A stretch of DNA of 64,000 bases from Chloroflexota bacterium (GCA_029782365.1 JAKOUW010000017.1:248001-312000); one strand, 5' to 3'; shown: positions 35,153-44,350, numbered from the stretch's first letter. Made by a program: numbers and translations. Notes: generated from the letters alone by a model not told the origin.

Positions 35153-36271
35153 ATGACTCAGGCAAGTGTACTTGAAGGATTGATCCAAAGACAGGTCTCG
35201 CGGCGCGATTTTCTCAAGTTCTGTTCGAGCATGGCGGCCGCCCTGATGCTCCCCCGGACTGCCGTTGGAAAAATAGCCATGCAGTTGGAGGCGCCGAAGC
35301 GCACGCCATTGGTCTGGCTGGAGTTCCAGGACTGCGCCGGCAACAGCGAGGCTTTCCTGCGCTCTTCCAAACCCACGGCGGCCGAGATCGTTTTGGATAT
35401 TCTATCGGTGGATTACCATGAAACGATCATGGCGGCGGCCGGTTTCCAGGCCGAAGATGCCAAGAAAAAGGCGGTCGAAACTGGCGGGTACCTTCTCGTG
35501 GTAGAAGGCTCGATCCCCACCGATGAAGGCGGCGTGCACTGCACCATTGGCGGACGCACAGCCATGGACATACTCAAGGAAGCCGCCTCCAATGCTATTG
35601 CGGTGGTCGCAATTGGCAGCTGCGCCGCCTTCGGCGGACTGCCAGCCGCCAGCCCGAATCCCACCGGCGCTAAGGCAGTGATGGATTTGGTGACTGATAA
35701 GCCGGTGGTGAACATGCCCGGCTGTCCGTGCAATGCCGTCAACCTGACCGCCCTGGTGGTGCATTTCCTGAGCTTCGGCTCACTGCCCGAGTTGGATGCC
35801 CACAAACGCCCCCTCTTCGCCTACGGCGCCCGCATCCACGACAACTGCCCGCGCCGCGGCCACTTCGATGCTGGCGAGTTCGTGTTGGCCTGGGGAGATG
35901 AGGGTCACCGCAAGGGTTGGTGCCTGTATAAAATGGGCTGCAAAGGGCCGATCACCTTCCACAACTGCCCAGCTGTCGGTTATAACGACAACACGAGCTG
36001 GCCAATCAAAGCCGGACATGGTTGCATTGGCTGTTCAGAAATTGGCTTCTGGGATTTTGGTCTGTACAACACCGCCAGCTTGCAGTCGTTTGCCCCGCCG
36101 ACAACTTATTCCCCTGTTCAACCGGCCGTGGAAACCATGCCGCCCACCAATGCAGCCCTGCTGGGCGGGTTAGCCGGGTTGGCCATCGGAGCAGCCGGAG
36201 CCGCGGCCGTAATGCAGCTCTCGAAGAAAGATGCCGACGCCAAACCAGCCGCATCCGACGAGCAAAAGTAG
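35153..36271 (+). CDS. hybO: [NiFe] hydrogenase small subunit, group 1, with variant proximal-cluster motif
   Basis: A 372-residue small subunit. AGGAGG is six bases before the ATG at 35153 (an ATG at 35147 abuts it). A Tat signal (SRRDFLKFC) exports the folded dimer, and a C-terminal helix (ALLGGLAGLAIGAAGAAAV) anchors it. Cluster ligands seen are GSC and PGCPCN (proximal), RIHDNC and GWCLYKMGC (distal), and FHNC with GCIGC (medial). The usual CxxC start of the proximal set is C61-A-G-N64, so one ligand position is Asn. The extra cysteines of oxygen-tolerant enzymes are absent. It opens an operon in E. coli hybOABCD order. Confidence 0.9.
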   Translation: MTQASVLEGLIQRQVSRRDFLKFCSSMAAALMLPRTAVGKIAMQLEAPKRTPLVWLEFQDCAGNSEAFLRSSKPTAAEIVLDILSVDYHETIMAAAGFQAEDAKKKAVETGGYLLVVEGSIPTDEGGVHCTIGGRTAMDILKEAASNAIAVVAIGSCAAFGGLPAASPNPTGAKAVMDLVTDKPVVNMPGCPCNAVNLTALVVHFLSFGSLPELDAHKRPLFAYGARIHDNCPRRGHFDAGEFVLAWGDEGHRKGWCLYKMGCKGPITFHNCPAVGYNDNTSWPIKAGHGCIGCSEIGFWDFGLYNTASLQSFAPPTTYSPVQPAVETMPPTNAALLGGLAGLAIGAAGAAAVMQLSKKDADAKPAASDEQK

Positions 36272-36280
36272 GAGGCGTGT

Positions 36281-37138
36281 ATGCCATCCCTTGAGCGTAG
36301 AGATTTTCTAAAAATAGCCGGGGCCGGCGCAGCAGGCGCGGCTGTGGCTGCCGGCCTGCCAGCATCTGCGACTGCTGAAGCGGTCGATCCCCTCAATTAT
36401 TTTGGCATGCTGTATGACGCCACCAAATGCGTGGGCTGCAACGCCTGCACCATGGCCTGCCGCCAATGGAATAAAACCAAAGCCGAGGTGAGAGATGGCC
36501 TGTACGACTCACCCAAGACGCTTTCAGCTCACACATGGACGCTGATCCAGCTTTACAAAGAAAGCGACCAAATGTCGTTCGTCAAACGAGCCTGCATGCA
36601 CTGCGTGGACCCGGCCTGCGTCAGCGGCTGCCCGGTGCACGCCCTACAAAAATCGGCCGCCGGCCCGGTGACTTATGATCCATCTCGCTGCATCGGCTGC
36701 CGCTACTGCATGTACACCTGCCCCTTTCATGTGCCGCGTTTCGAATGGGAAGCAGTCATCCCGGTTGTGGCCAAGTGTACCCTGTGCGCCGACCGCGTTG
36801 CCCAGGGCTTAGGCTCGGCCTGCGCCGAGCGCTGCCCGACCGGCGCGTTGATTTGGGGCAAACGCGGCGACTTAATCGCTGAAGCCGAAGGGCGCTTGAA
36901 AGCCAACCCCGAACGCTATGTTGACCATGTCTATGGAAAGGACGATGTCGGAGGCACCTCGGTGATGTACCTATCCGCCGTGCCCTTCGAAAAGCTGGGC
37001 CTCGACAACATGGGCACTGACCCGATCCCGGCGCTCAGCGAAAGCACCGCCAACATCTTCCTGCCGACAATCCTGATCGGCGGACCGCTGATGCTCTTAG
37101 CTGTGCGCACCATCGCACAGCGCGAAGGATGGGGATGA
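36281..37138 (+). CDS. hybA: Hydrogenase electron-transfer ferredoxin subunit, HybA-like
   Basis: A 285-residue protein with a Tat signal (ERRDFLKIAGAGAAG) and sixteen cysteines in four clusters: CVGCNACTMAC, CMHCVDPACVSGC, CIGCRYCMYTC and CTLCADR...CAERC. These fit four [4Fe-4S] centres. A C-terminal helix (IFLPTILIGGPLMLLAV) anchors it, as in HybA. It passes electrons from the small subunit to the membrane subunit encoded next. AGGAGG precedes the start. Confidence 0.92.
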   Translation: MPSLERRDFLKIAGAGAAGAAVAAGLPASATAEAVDPLNYFGMLYDATKCVGCNACTMACRQWNKTKAEVRDGLYDSPKTLSAHTWTLIQLYKESDQMSFVKRACMHCVDPACVSGCPVHALQKSAAGPVTYDPSRCIGCRYCMYTCPFHVPRFEWEAVIPVVAKCTLCADRVAQGLGSACAERCPTGALIWGKRGDLIAEAEGRLKANPERYVDHVYGKDDVGGTSVMYLSAVPFEKLGLDNMGTDPIPALSESTANIFLPTILIGGPLMLLAVRTIAQREGWG

Positions 37139-37142
37139 TTCT

Positions 37143-38297
37143 ATGAAAAGCTTATCCAAAGTTTTGAAACTTGACAAACCCATTCCGTTCAGCTTTTACC
37201 CGCTGTTATTGTTGACCATGCTTGGCGTTGGTCTGGCCATTTACCGCCTGGCAGTTGGCCTGGGCCAAACCACCAACATGAACGACGCCTATCCCTGGGG
37301 CATCTGGATATCCATCGATCTGTTTCTCATCCCGGTAGCCGGCGCGGCTTTTACCATATCGTTGATCACCTACTTCTTCGGCCGCAAGCATTACGAGGCG
37401 ATCATCCGCCCGGCGGTATTAGCCGGTTTCCTCGGTTACGGCGTTGTGGGCGTGCTGTTGTTCCTGGATATTGGGCGCTGGACGCAGTTCTACAATATCT
37501 TCAACCCGGCATTTATGAACTGGCACTCATTCCTGGAGGAAATCAGCCTGTGCATCACCCTGTACACACTCATCCTGATCCTGGAGGTGGCGCCCATTTT
37601 CCTGGAGCGCTTTGGTTTTGAGGTACCGATCAAGTTCATTCACAACAGCATTTTTGTCATCGCCGGCGTCGGCGTGGTGCTCTCCTTGCTGCACCAATCA
37701 TCGCTCGGCTCGCTGTTCCTGCTGATGCGCTACAAGCTCAACCCGCTGTGGTGGTCGCCTGCCCTGCCGTTGATGTTCCTCCTGCAGTCGGTCGTCACCG
37801 GACTGGCCACCACCGCCGTGGTAATAAACTTGATCTGGCGCATGCGCGGCCTGCCCATCGACCGGGATATGTTCCGGCGTATTGGCCAGGCCATGAGCCT
37901 GGTGCTGGCGCTGTATGCCGCCCTCAAACTGGGCGATACGATGGGTTCCGGCGACCTGGCTTTGTTACTCAAGCCCGATGCCTTCGGCCTGGTAGCCTGG
38001 CTGGAAATTATCGTCGGCACCTTGATTCCCCTGGCCATCTTATTCTCCCGCCTGGTGTCGCATTCTGCCGGGCCTTTCTGGGCCGGCATCTTCGTGCTGA
38101 TCGGCACGTTGATCAACCGCCTGGTGATCAGTTGGATCGGCCTGACCGAGCCCAGCCCTACGCCGTACTTTCCCTCCTGGATCGAAGTCATGATCACCGT
38201 CGGGCTGATCGCCGGCGGCTTCCTGATTTACGGTGTGGTGGTGTATTACTTCAATCCTCTGCCTGAGCCAAATGGCTCGCCCACGGCGGCGAAATAA
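37143..38297 (+). CDS. hybB: NrfD/HybB-type membrane quinone-reducing subunit
   Basis: A 384-residue protein with nine to ten membrane helices, of the PsrC/NrfD/HybB family. These subunits hold no haem and exchange electrons with quinone, in HybB with proton translocation. It starts 4 bases after the ferredoxin stop. With the small, ferredoxin and large subunits it makes a hydrogen-quinone oxidoreductase on the outer face of the membrane, which can either oxidise H2 or, with a proton-motive force, vent electrons as H2. Confidence 0.92.
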   Translation: MKSLSKVLKLDKPIPFSFYPLLLLTMLGVGLAIYRLAVGLGQTTNMNDAYPWGIWISIDLFLIPVAGAAFTISLITYFFGRKHYEAIIRPAVLAGFLGYGVVGVLLFLDIGRWTQFYNIFNPAFMNWHSFLEEISLCITLYTLILILEVAPIFLERFGFEVPIKFIHNSIFVIAGVGVVLSLLHQSSLGSLFLLMRYKLNPLWWSPALPLMFLLQSVVTGLATTAVVINLIWRMRGLPIDRDMFRRIGQAMSLVLALYAALKLGDTMGSGDLALLLKPDAFGLVAWLEIIVGTLIPLAILFSRLVSHSAGPFWAGIFVLIGTLINRLVISWIGLTEPSPTPYFPSWIEVMITVGLIAGGFLIYGVVVYYFNPLPEPNGSPTAAK

Positions 38298-38330
38298 CGT
38301 TTATCAATAGATGAGTAAGGAGATAATGAG

Positions 38331-40073
38331 ATGACAAAAATCGCAATCGACCCCATCACCCGCATCGAAGGACACCTGCGCATCGAAGTGCAGGTTGATA
38401 ATGGCAAAGTGAGCGACGCCTGGGCTTCGAGCACCATGTTTCGCGGCGTGGAGCGCATCTTGCAGGGCCGCGATCCGCGTGAGGCCTGGGCCATCACCCA
38501 ACGTTTCTGCGGTGTGTGCACCACGGTGCATGCTTTTGCCTCGGTGCGGGCAGTGGAAAACGCCCTGGGCATCACCATCCCGAACAACGCTCGCATTCTT
38601 CGCAATCTGATCGAAGCCACCCAATTTGTGCAAGATCATGTGATCCACTTCTATCATCTGCACGCCCTGGACTGGGTAGATGTGGTCAGCGCCCTGAGCG
38701 CCGACCCCAAAGCCACCTCCGACCTGGCGCGCTCGATCTCCGACTGGCCCAAGTCCAGCCCGGAATATTTCAAGACGATTGCCAACAAACTGAAAGCCTA
38801 CGTTGATAGTGGACAGCTCGGCCCCTTCGCCAACGCTTATTGGGGTCACCCGGCCTACAAGCTCCCGCCGGAAGCCAACCTGATGGCCGTGGCGCACTAC
38901 CTCGAAGCGCTCGATTGGCAAAGAGATGTCATCCGCGCCCACGCCCTGCTGGGCAGCAAAAACCCGCACCTGCAGACCTACCTGGTGGGCGGCATGGCCA
39001 CCCCCATCGACCTGAACAGCCAGGCCTCGATCAATGCCGACACCATCGCCGCCCTGGCCGGAATGTTCAAGACGGCCAAGACATTCGTGGAGCAGGTTTA
39101 CCTGCCGGATGTACTGGCGGTGGCGCCTTTCTACCTGGATTGGGCCGGCATCGGCGGGGGAGTGGGCAACTTCCTGGCCTACGGCGAATACCCAGACAAG
39201 GATGGCAACCTGCTCTTCCCACAGGGGCATATCCTGAACAAAGACCTGAGTCGGGTTCTGCCTGTCGACGAAACTAAGGTCACAGAGCACGTGGCTCGCT
39301 CGTGGTATTCATACGATGATGAAACCACCGGCCTGCATCCATACGATGGCCAAACTAATCCCAAATTCACCGGACCGAAGCCGCCGTACGACTTTCTGGA
39401 TACTGACAAGAAATACACCTGGATGAAAGCGCCGCGACTTGACGAGCATCCCATGGAAGTCGGCCCGCTGGCACGCATGCTGGTGGCGTATGCAAGCGGC
39501 CAAAAACAGGTGCAAGACACGGTCAATTTCGTGCTGGGTAAGCTGGGCGCTGGCCCCGAAGCGCTCTTTTCCACCTTGGGGCGGACTGCCGCCCGCTGTA
39601 TCGAGACAGTCATCCTGGCTGGGCAGCTCCAGCCGTGGCTGGAAGAGCTGGCGGCCAGCATTAAGGGCGGCGACATCGCGGTGCATGAGGGCAGCAAATG
39701 GGATCCCAAGAACTGGCCGGCCGAGGCCAAGGGTTGGGGACACATCGAAGCGCCGCGCGGCGCCTTGGGGCATTGGATCCATATCAAAGATAAGAAAATT
39801 TACAACTACCAGGCTGTGGTGCCCAGCACCTGGAATGCCAGCCCTCGCGATGCCGCAGGCCAGCTCGGTCCGTATGAAGCCGCCCTGCTGGGCACACCCA
39901 TTGCCGATCCCAAGATGCCTCTGGAGGTCCTGCGCACCATCCACTCTTTCGACCCTTGCATCGCCTGTGGGGTGCATTTGTTGGACACCCAGGGCCGCGA
40001 GTTGAATGAGATCACGGTGATCAACCCCAACGGCGCGTTCAGCCCACTGCTCAAACTTTCTGGCCTGCGCTGA
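38331..40073 (+). CDS. hybC: [NiFe] hydrogenase large subunit, group 1
   Basis: A 580-residue catalytic subunit. The nickel-iron ligands are in RFCGVC (58-63) and DPCIACGVH (541-549). After the final histidine lies a 31-residue tail, which the maturation protease must remove after H549; in HybC-like proteins I expect about 15. It has no signal and would travel with the Tat-bearing small subunit. ATG at 38331 follows AGGAG. No hyp maturation genes are present here apart from the protease. Confidence 0.96.
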   Translation: MTKIAIDPITRIEGHLRIEVQVDNGKVSDAWASSTMFRGVERILQGRDPREAWAITQRFCGVCTTVHAFASVRAVENALGITIPNNARILRNLIEATQFVQDHVIHFYHLHALDWVDVVSALSADPKATSDLARSISDWPKSSPEYFKTIANKLKAYVDSGQLGPFANAYWGHPAYKLPPEANLMAVAHYLEALDWQRDVIRAHALLGSKNPHLQTYLVGGMATPIDLNSQASINADTIAALAGMFKTAKTFVEQVYLPDVLAVAPFYLDWAGIGGGVGNFLAYGEYPDKDGNLLFPQGHILNKDLSRVLPVDETKVTEHVARSWYSYDDETTGLHPYDGQTNPKFTGPKPPYDFLDTDKKYTWMKAPRLDEHPMEVGPLARMLVAYASGQKQVQDTVNFVLGKLGAGPEALFSTLGRTAARCIETVILAGQLQPWLEELAASIKGGDIAVHEGSKWDPKNWPAEAKGWGHIEAPRGALGHWIHIKDKKIYNYQAVVPSTWNASPRDAAGQLGPYEAALLGTPIADPKMPLEVLRTIHSFDPCIACGVHLLDTQGRELNEITVINPNGAFSPLLKLSGLR

Positions 40074-40075
40074 TC

Positions 40076-40588
40076 GTGTTAGAGGAAAGAAAATTCAAGA
40101 CCCTCGTTTTGGGGGTCGGCAACCGCATCATGGCGGATGAAGGGGTCGGTGTACACCTTGTCGAACGACTGTCTGCCGCCTATCATCTACCCGCGGAGAT
40201 CCAGGTCTTGGATGGGGGCACCCTGGGCCTGGATCTGATTTATTATCTGGAAGGAATCGAAAACTTGCTGATCATCGACGCTGTGCAGGCGGGCGAACAG
40301 CCAGGCGCGCTGGTGCGTTTGCAGGATGATGCAGTTCCAGCCTTTCTATCGCTGAAAATCTCGCCGCACCAGGTGGGCGTGCCGGATATGCTCTTTGCGG
40401 CGAAACTGCGCGACATCACCCCACGACATATCGTATTGTGGGGCGTTCAGCCTGCATTGGTCGAGTTGGGAATGGACCTCTCGCCACTGGTGGAGGCGGA
40501 AATGGGGACACTTCTTGCGAATGTAGTGGGGGAGCTGAAAAATTGGGGGTACGAACTGCAGCGCAAAACAGGTGAATGGGATCAATAA
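40076..40588 (+). CDS. hybD: Hydrogenase maturation endopeptidase
   Basis: A 170-residue HybD/HyaD protease that cuts the large-subunit tail once nickel is in place. GVGNRIMADEGVGVH near the N terminus holds the nickel-sensing Glu, with DGGTLGLDL and the later SPHQVGVPD as family motifs. The start is a GTG 2 bases after the large-subunit stop; no upstream ATG exists that keeps the conserved GVGN strand. It ends the operon ahead of a strong terminator. Confidence 0.93.
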   Translation: MLEERKFKTLVLGVGNRIMADEGVGVHLVERLSAAYHLPAEIQVLDGGTLGLDLIYYLEGIENLLIIDAVQAGEQPGALVRLQDDAVPAFLSLKISPHQVGVPDMLFAAKLRDITPRHIVLWGVQPALVELGMDLSPLVEAEMGTLLANVVGELKNWGYELQRKTGEWDQ

Positions 40589-40593
40589 ATTTG

Positions 40594-40620
40594 CAAAACC
40601 GCCGGAAATCGGCGGTTTTG
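40594..40620. terminator. Bidirectional intrinsic terminator
   Basis: CAAAACCGCCG pairs with CGGCGGTTTTG over 11 bases around GAAAT. It closes the hydrogenase operon and the convergent gene ending at 40644. Confidence 0.85.
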
Positions 40621-40643
40621 GCAAAATTTCGGAAAAATTATGA

Positions 40644-41555
40644 TTAAGGCTTGGGCGTCCCGCTCGGTGTTGGGGTGAGGGAAGCGGTCACTCCTGTTGT
40701 TCCAGTTAAGTCCGCGGGTGGAGTGGGTGTTGGCGTGAGTGCGGCGGTGGGTGAATAACCCAACAGCACCTGCCAGGCAGTCTCCAGCTTGGCATTGGCG
40801 GTCACCGGGTGGTCGGGCAAGTCTGCTGCGGCGCTTTTCAAGTAGGCGGCAGCCTCTTTCGCCTGGGCGGCCTGGGCGGTGGGCAGGGTGTTCGAAAGGT
40901 CTTGCAAAAGCCCCTGGGCCGACTGGGCATCCTGGGCGGCCAGACCAAAGTTGCTTTGCGCCAGGTAGAACTCACTGCGCAGCACCAACTGCATGGCGCG
41001 CAGCAGGCCGAGCTGGTCGCGCGTCTCTTGTGTGGTGGCGCTGTTGGCCTGGGCGGTCTCCAGGGCAGTCAAACGTTCGGACAGACGTTCCAGAGAGTTG
41101 TTGAGGGCGCCCGAGTTGCTGTCCAGACTGGTCTGCTGGTTTTGCTGGCCCGCCTGCAGTGTACTGATGATCAGGTGTTGGGCAACGGATTGGGTGGCCT
41201 GATACGAAAGAAAGCCTTCGGAGTTTGCCTGGGCGGTTTTCAGGACGGCCAGTTCGGCCAGGGCGGCCTTATCGGCATCCGCTTGCTTTTCAAGAGCGTT
41301 CACACGGGAGGTCAGCTCTTCGACCTGGCTGGCAGCCTGGGCTGCCGCGCCGGCCTGGCTGGTTTGCAGGGCGGCGATCTGCGCTGTGTGATTTTGCACC
41401 GGTTGAATAAACTGGCGGTACACCGCCGGGATGCCGAAGAACATTCCTGCCCCCAACAGCAGACCGACCAGAATGGCGACCAACAGGCGGAGCAAGAAAC
41501 GCAGCAGGCGGATGAAAAAACCAGGTTTTTGAGGCGCGGCAGGTGAGGTGGTCAT
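40644..41555 (-). CDS. Membrane-anchored coiled-coil protein, unknown function
   Basis: A 303-residue protein. One N-terminal membrane helix (FIRLLRFLLRLLVAILVGLLLGAGMFFG) is followed by a long Ala/Gln-rich coiled coil (about 45-200), a helical repeat-like region and a Thr/Pro-rich tail (TPTPTPPADLTGTTG). The ATG at 41555 comes 4 bases after the upstream stop; a start at 41609 would overlap that gene. No family recognised. The pair with the next gene suggests two interacting membrane coiled-coil proteins, perhaps of envelope structure. Confidence 0.75.
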   Translation of the reverse strand: MTTSPAAPQKPGFFIRLLRFLLRLLVAILVGLLLGAGMFFGIPAVYRQFIQPVQNHTAQIAALQTSQAGAAAQAASQVEELTSRVNALEKQADADKAALAELAVLKTAQANSEGFLSYQATQSVAQHLIISTLQAGQQNQQTSLDSNSGALNNSLERLSERLTALETAQANSATTQETRDQLGLLRAMQLVLRSEFYLAQSNFGLAAQDAQSAQGLLQDLSNTLPTAQAAQAKEAAAYLKSAAADLPDHPVTANAKLETAWQVLLGYSPTAALTPTPTPPADLTGTTGVTASLTPTPSGTPKP

Positions 41556-41559
41556 GGGA

Positions 41560-42501
41560 TTACTTCCTCGGGAAAACGGTATCGAGCAGTTTAGCCAGGC
41601 CGTCAACAAATTGTTGGAAGCGGCTGGTGCTTTGCTGAAGCGTGCTGACCTGGCTGTCCAGGTCCTTCACCTGGCTGGAAACAGCATTGACCTGCTGTGT
41701 CAGGCTGACAGCCTGGGTGGACAGGATTTGAATATCAGCGCTGTTTTTTGCCAGATCAGCCTGGGTTTGCTGGCTTTCTTTTTCCAGGGCGGTTACCCGA
41801 CCGGCCATCGACTCCAGGTTATCCAGGCGGGTGCGCATGCCATCCTGCTCTTTTTCCAAAGTGCTGGTGCGCTGTTCCAGGCTGTCCAGGCGCTGGTTGA
41901 GCGGCTGTAAATCGGAGGGTTGGGCGAACTGCAATGAGCCCCGGTTTAAGTTAGCCAGGATGCCAAGGCCCAATAAAATCGCTACCACCATTGTACACAA
42001 GTTGGTCAGCACCACCAGCCAGATCACACCGGCTCGCGAGAAGCCTGTTGGCCGGGCAGGGGTAGGCGGTGGAGGCAGCACTTCAACCTGCGGCGGGCGC
42101 TGCTCCGGTGCGGCCTGAGCAGCCGCCTGCGGCTCTCGAGCACCCAGCGCAGGGCCTGTTTTGGTTGGTTGACCAGGCTCGGGTTCTGGCGTCACGGCCT
42201 GGGCCGGCTGGGCGGCCGCAGGCGGCACAACCTCGTCAGGAGATGGACTTTCAGCTTCAAGGAGGAGCACTGTTTCTGGGGGTGGTGGCGCTGTTTCGAC
42301 AAGCTGGCTCTCCACCTGGGCCTGGATGGCTGGCTCAACCACTGCTTCAACCGGCGCCATATCCGACAGGCCGGCAGGCCCTTCTAGTAAAGGTTCGTCT
42401 AGGGAAATTCCCTCCGATCCAGCATCATCTGGCAGTTCTATTTCGCCTGGCTGCTCCGGCTGGCCTGGTTTGTTCTTATTTTTCTTTTTTGTCGGGCTCA
42501 T
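41560..42501 (-). CDS. Membrane-anchored coiled-coil protein with charged/Pro-rich N terminus
   Basis: A 313-residue protein. Residues 1-130 are disordered (KKKNKNK, then Pro/Glu/Ala-rich), followed by one membrane helix (AGVIWLVVLTNLCTMVVAILLGLGIL) and a coiled coil to the end (heptads around LNQRLDSLEQRTSTLEKEQDG). So the N terminus is probably cytoplasmic and the coiled coil external. ATG 42501 has AAGGA upstream and is preferred to a TTG at 42516. It is coupled to the next gene; both share membrane-plus-coiled-coil layout. Function unknown. Confidence 0.75.
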   Translation of the reverse strand: MSPTKKKNKNKPGQPEQPGEIELPDDAGSEGISLDEPLLEGPAGLSDMAPVEAVVEPAIQAQVESQLVETAPPPPETVLLLEAESPSPDEVVPPAAAQPAQAVTPEPEPGQPTKTGPALGAREPQAAAQAAPEQRPPQVEVLPPPPTPARPTGFSRAGVIWLVVLTNLCTMVVAILLGLGILANLNRGSLQFAQPSDLQPLNQRLDSLEQRTSTLEKEQDGMRTRLDNLESMAGRVTALEKESQQTQADLAKNSADIQILSTQAVSLTQQVNAVSSQVKDLDSQVSTLQQSTSRFQQFVDGLAKLLDTVFPRK

Positions 42502-42589
42502 CGCAGTATCCTTCAAACCGGGAACACGGGTTTTTGGTTAGTATAACATGCTCAAACTGGTTAAGAAAATTAAACAATAAGTGAATTAA

Positions 42590-42610
42590 TGTACTTGCGT
42601 AACCTGTACA
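42590..42610. promoter_or_regulatory. Possible operator upstream of the permease
   Basis: TGTAC and GTACA separated by 11 bases form a short inverted repeat ~120 bases before the permease. It is the only repeat of note in the 228-base gap 42502-42729. Its role is a guess. Confidence 0.2.
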
Positions 42611-42729
42611 GAATACCGGTGTTTGTTAGGGAAACGTTTCTGCAGGAAGGAGGTCGCTGACCCTTACAGTTTTCCCACTGTGACATGTCCAAATGTTCCA
42701 ATCAAGTCAATAGCTAAAGGAGTGTTGTT

Positions 42730-44283
42730 ATGGCAGGTCAAGATAAGTCCCATGAAGCTGATGTAAAACAGCTCCACAGCATGGGGTACGCGCAGGAGCT
42801 CTCCCGGCGCATGAGTGGGTTCTCCAACTTTGCGATATCCTTCTCGATTATTTGTATCCTGGCAGGCGGCATTACCGCCTTTGCCACCGGTTTCAACGGC
42901 GCAGGCGGCGCCGGCATCGGCATCGGTTGGTTGGTCGGCGGCACCTTTGCAGTGATCGTTTCGCTGGCGATGGGGCAAATTGCCTCAGCCTTCCCAACCG
43001 CGGGCGGTTTGTACCATTGGAGCTCGATCCTGGGCGGCCGATTGTGGGGCTGGGTGACAGCCTGGTTCAATCTGCTGGGTCTCATCTTCGTGGTCTCATC
43101 CGTGGATGTCGGCGTCTTCCAGCTCTTTCGGGACCTGGTGCTGCACGGCATCTTCGGCATGGATGTCTCAGATGCAACCTGGCAAGGTGGTGGATTGGTC
43201 TGGATCCTGGGAGCGGCGCTCATCCTGGCCTCGCATGCGGCCTTCAATCATTTTGGCATTCGCATCACCACGCTCTTGACCGACTTCAGCGGTTACCTGA
43301 TCTTTGTGGTTGCCATCGGCCTGACCATCAGCCTGTTGGTCTTTTCCCCGGTTCCGCTGGATTTCTCGCGCCTCTTCACGTTCACCAACTTCACCGGCGA
43401 TCCAGGCGGCGGCGTCTGGCCGCAAAACAGCAGCATTTTACTGTCTTTCATCCTGGGTTTACTGTTGGTCACATACACGATCACGGGCTACGATGCCTCA
43501 GCCCATACATCGGAGGAAACTACCCAGGCCGCTATCAACGTGCCCAAAGGCATGTGGCAGGCTGTTTTCTGGTCAGTCCTGTTCGGCTATTTGATGGTCT
43601 GCTCATTCGTGCTCGCCATGCCTGATATGACCCAGGGCGCTGCCCAGGGTTGGAATGTGTTCTTCTGGGTAATGGAAAGCTCCAAGATGCCCACGCTATT
43701 ACGTGATATATTGTTTGTAGGCATCGTGCTCTCCAATTATTTGTGCGGCCTGGCAGGCCTGACATCCTGTTCGCGCATGATGTACGCCTTCGCGCGAGAC
43801 GGCGGACTGCCAGCTTCTAAAGCACTTTCACATGTTTCAACTCAATACCGCACCCCCACCTACGCCATCTGGGTCAGCGCTTTCTTCGCCCTGGCTTCCT
43901 GCCTCTACGGTGGAGCTTTTGTAGTGCTGGCAGCCGGCTGCGCTGTCTTCCTTTACATTTCCTACATCTCACCTGTTGTGGCTGGTTTGTTTGCTGAAGG
44001 CAAAACGTGGACCAAGAAAGGCCCGTTCGATCTTGGCGCATTATCCAAACCGCTGGCGGTGCTAGCGATTATCGGTGGCCTGATCCTGACCTGGGTGGGC
44101 TTCCAACCTCCGAACCAACTGGTAGGATATCTGATTGTTGGGTTGGTGGTAGCCCTGGCTGTCTTGTGGTTTGCCGTGGAAAACCGCCGCTTCGAAGGCC
44201 CGCCGACCGGGGAAAAAATTGCTGAACGGCAGAAATTGATCGCTGAAATCGAGTCCAAGTACACCGACGGCTCGACCGATTGA
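42730..44283 (+). CDS. APC-family amine/amino-acid permease, candidate ethanolamine importer
   Basis: A 517-residue transporter with about twelve helices and the GFSNFAISFSIICILAGG opening of the GABA/choline-type APC permeases; the FPTAGGLYHW segment after helix 2 is also typical. AAAGGAG precedes the ATG. The gene stands just before glycerol and ethanolamine catabolic genes and the eut set lacks EutH, so ethanolamine, a related amine or an amino acid is the likely substrate. That is inference from position. A hairpin separates it from the kinase gene. Confidence 0.8.
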   Translation: MAGQDKSHEADVKQLHSMGYAQELSRRMSGFSNFAISFSIICILAGGITAFATGFNGAGGAGIGIGWLVGGTFAVIVSLAMGQIASAFPTAGGLYHWSSILGGRLWGWVTAWFNLLGLIFVVSSVDVGVFQLFRDLVLHGIFGMDVSDATWQGGGLVWILGAALILASHAAFNHFGIRITTLLTDFSGYLIFVVAIGLTISLLVFSPVPLDFSRLFTFTNFTGDPGGGVWPQNSSILLSFILGLLLVTYTITGYDASAHTSEETTQAAINVPKGMWQAVFWSVLFGYLMVCSFVLAMPDMTQGAAQGWNVFFWVMESSKMPTLLRDILFVGIVLSNYLCGLAGLTSCSRMMYAFARDGGLPASKALSHVSTQYRTPTYAIWVSAFFALASCLYGGAFVVLAAGCAVFLYISYISPVVAGLFAEGKTWTKKGPFDLGALSKPLAVLAIIGGLILTWVGFQPPNQLVGYLIVGLVVALAVLWFAVENRRFEGPPTGEKIAERQKLIAEIESKYTDGSTD

Positions 44284-44300
44284 GATAGATATTGGAAAGC

Positions 44301-44335
44301 AGAACGCGGCTTCTCGGTGGGAGATGCCGCGTTCT
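44301..44335 (+). terminator. Hairpin between permease and kinase genes
   Basis: AGAACGCGGC pairs with GCCGCGTTCT, with a TCTC/GAGA inner stem; CTTTC follows. The ribosome site of the kinase begins 5 bases later. It is probably a partial terminator or message-stabilising element. Confidence 0.45.
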
Positions 44336-44350
44336 CTTTCAGGAGCAGCC

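Noticed and set aside
35153..36271. Oxygen-tolerant hydrogenase signature
   Set aside because: The two supernumerary cysteines of the 4Fe-3S proximal cluster are absent: the sites read Gly in CAGN and Gly in GSCAAFGG.
38304..39290. A 328-residue minus-strand ORF antisense to the hydrogenase large subunit
   Set aside because: It mirrors a clearly coding plus-strand gene in GC-rich DNA and has no ribosome site or recognisable protein features.
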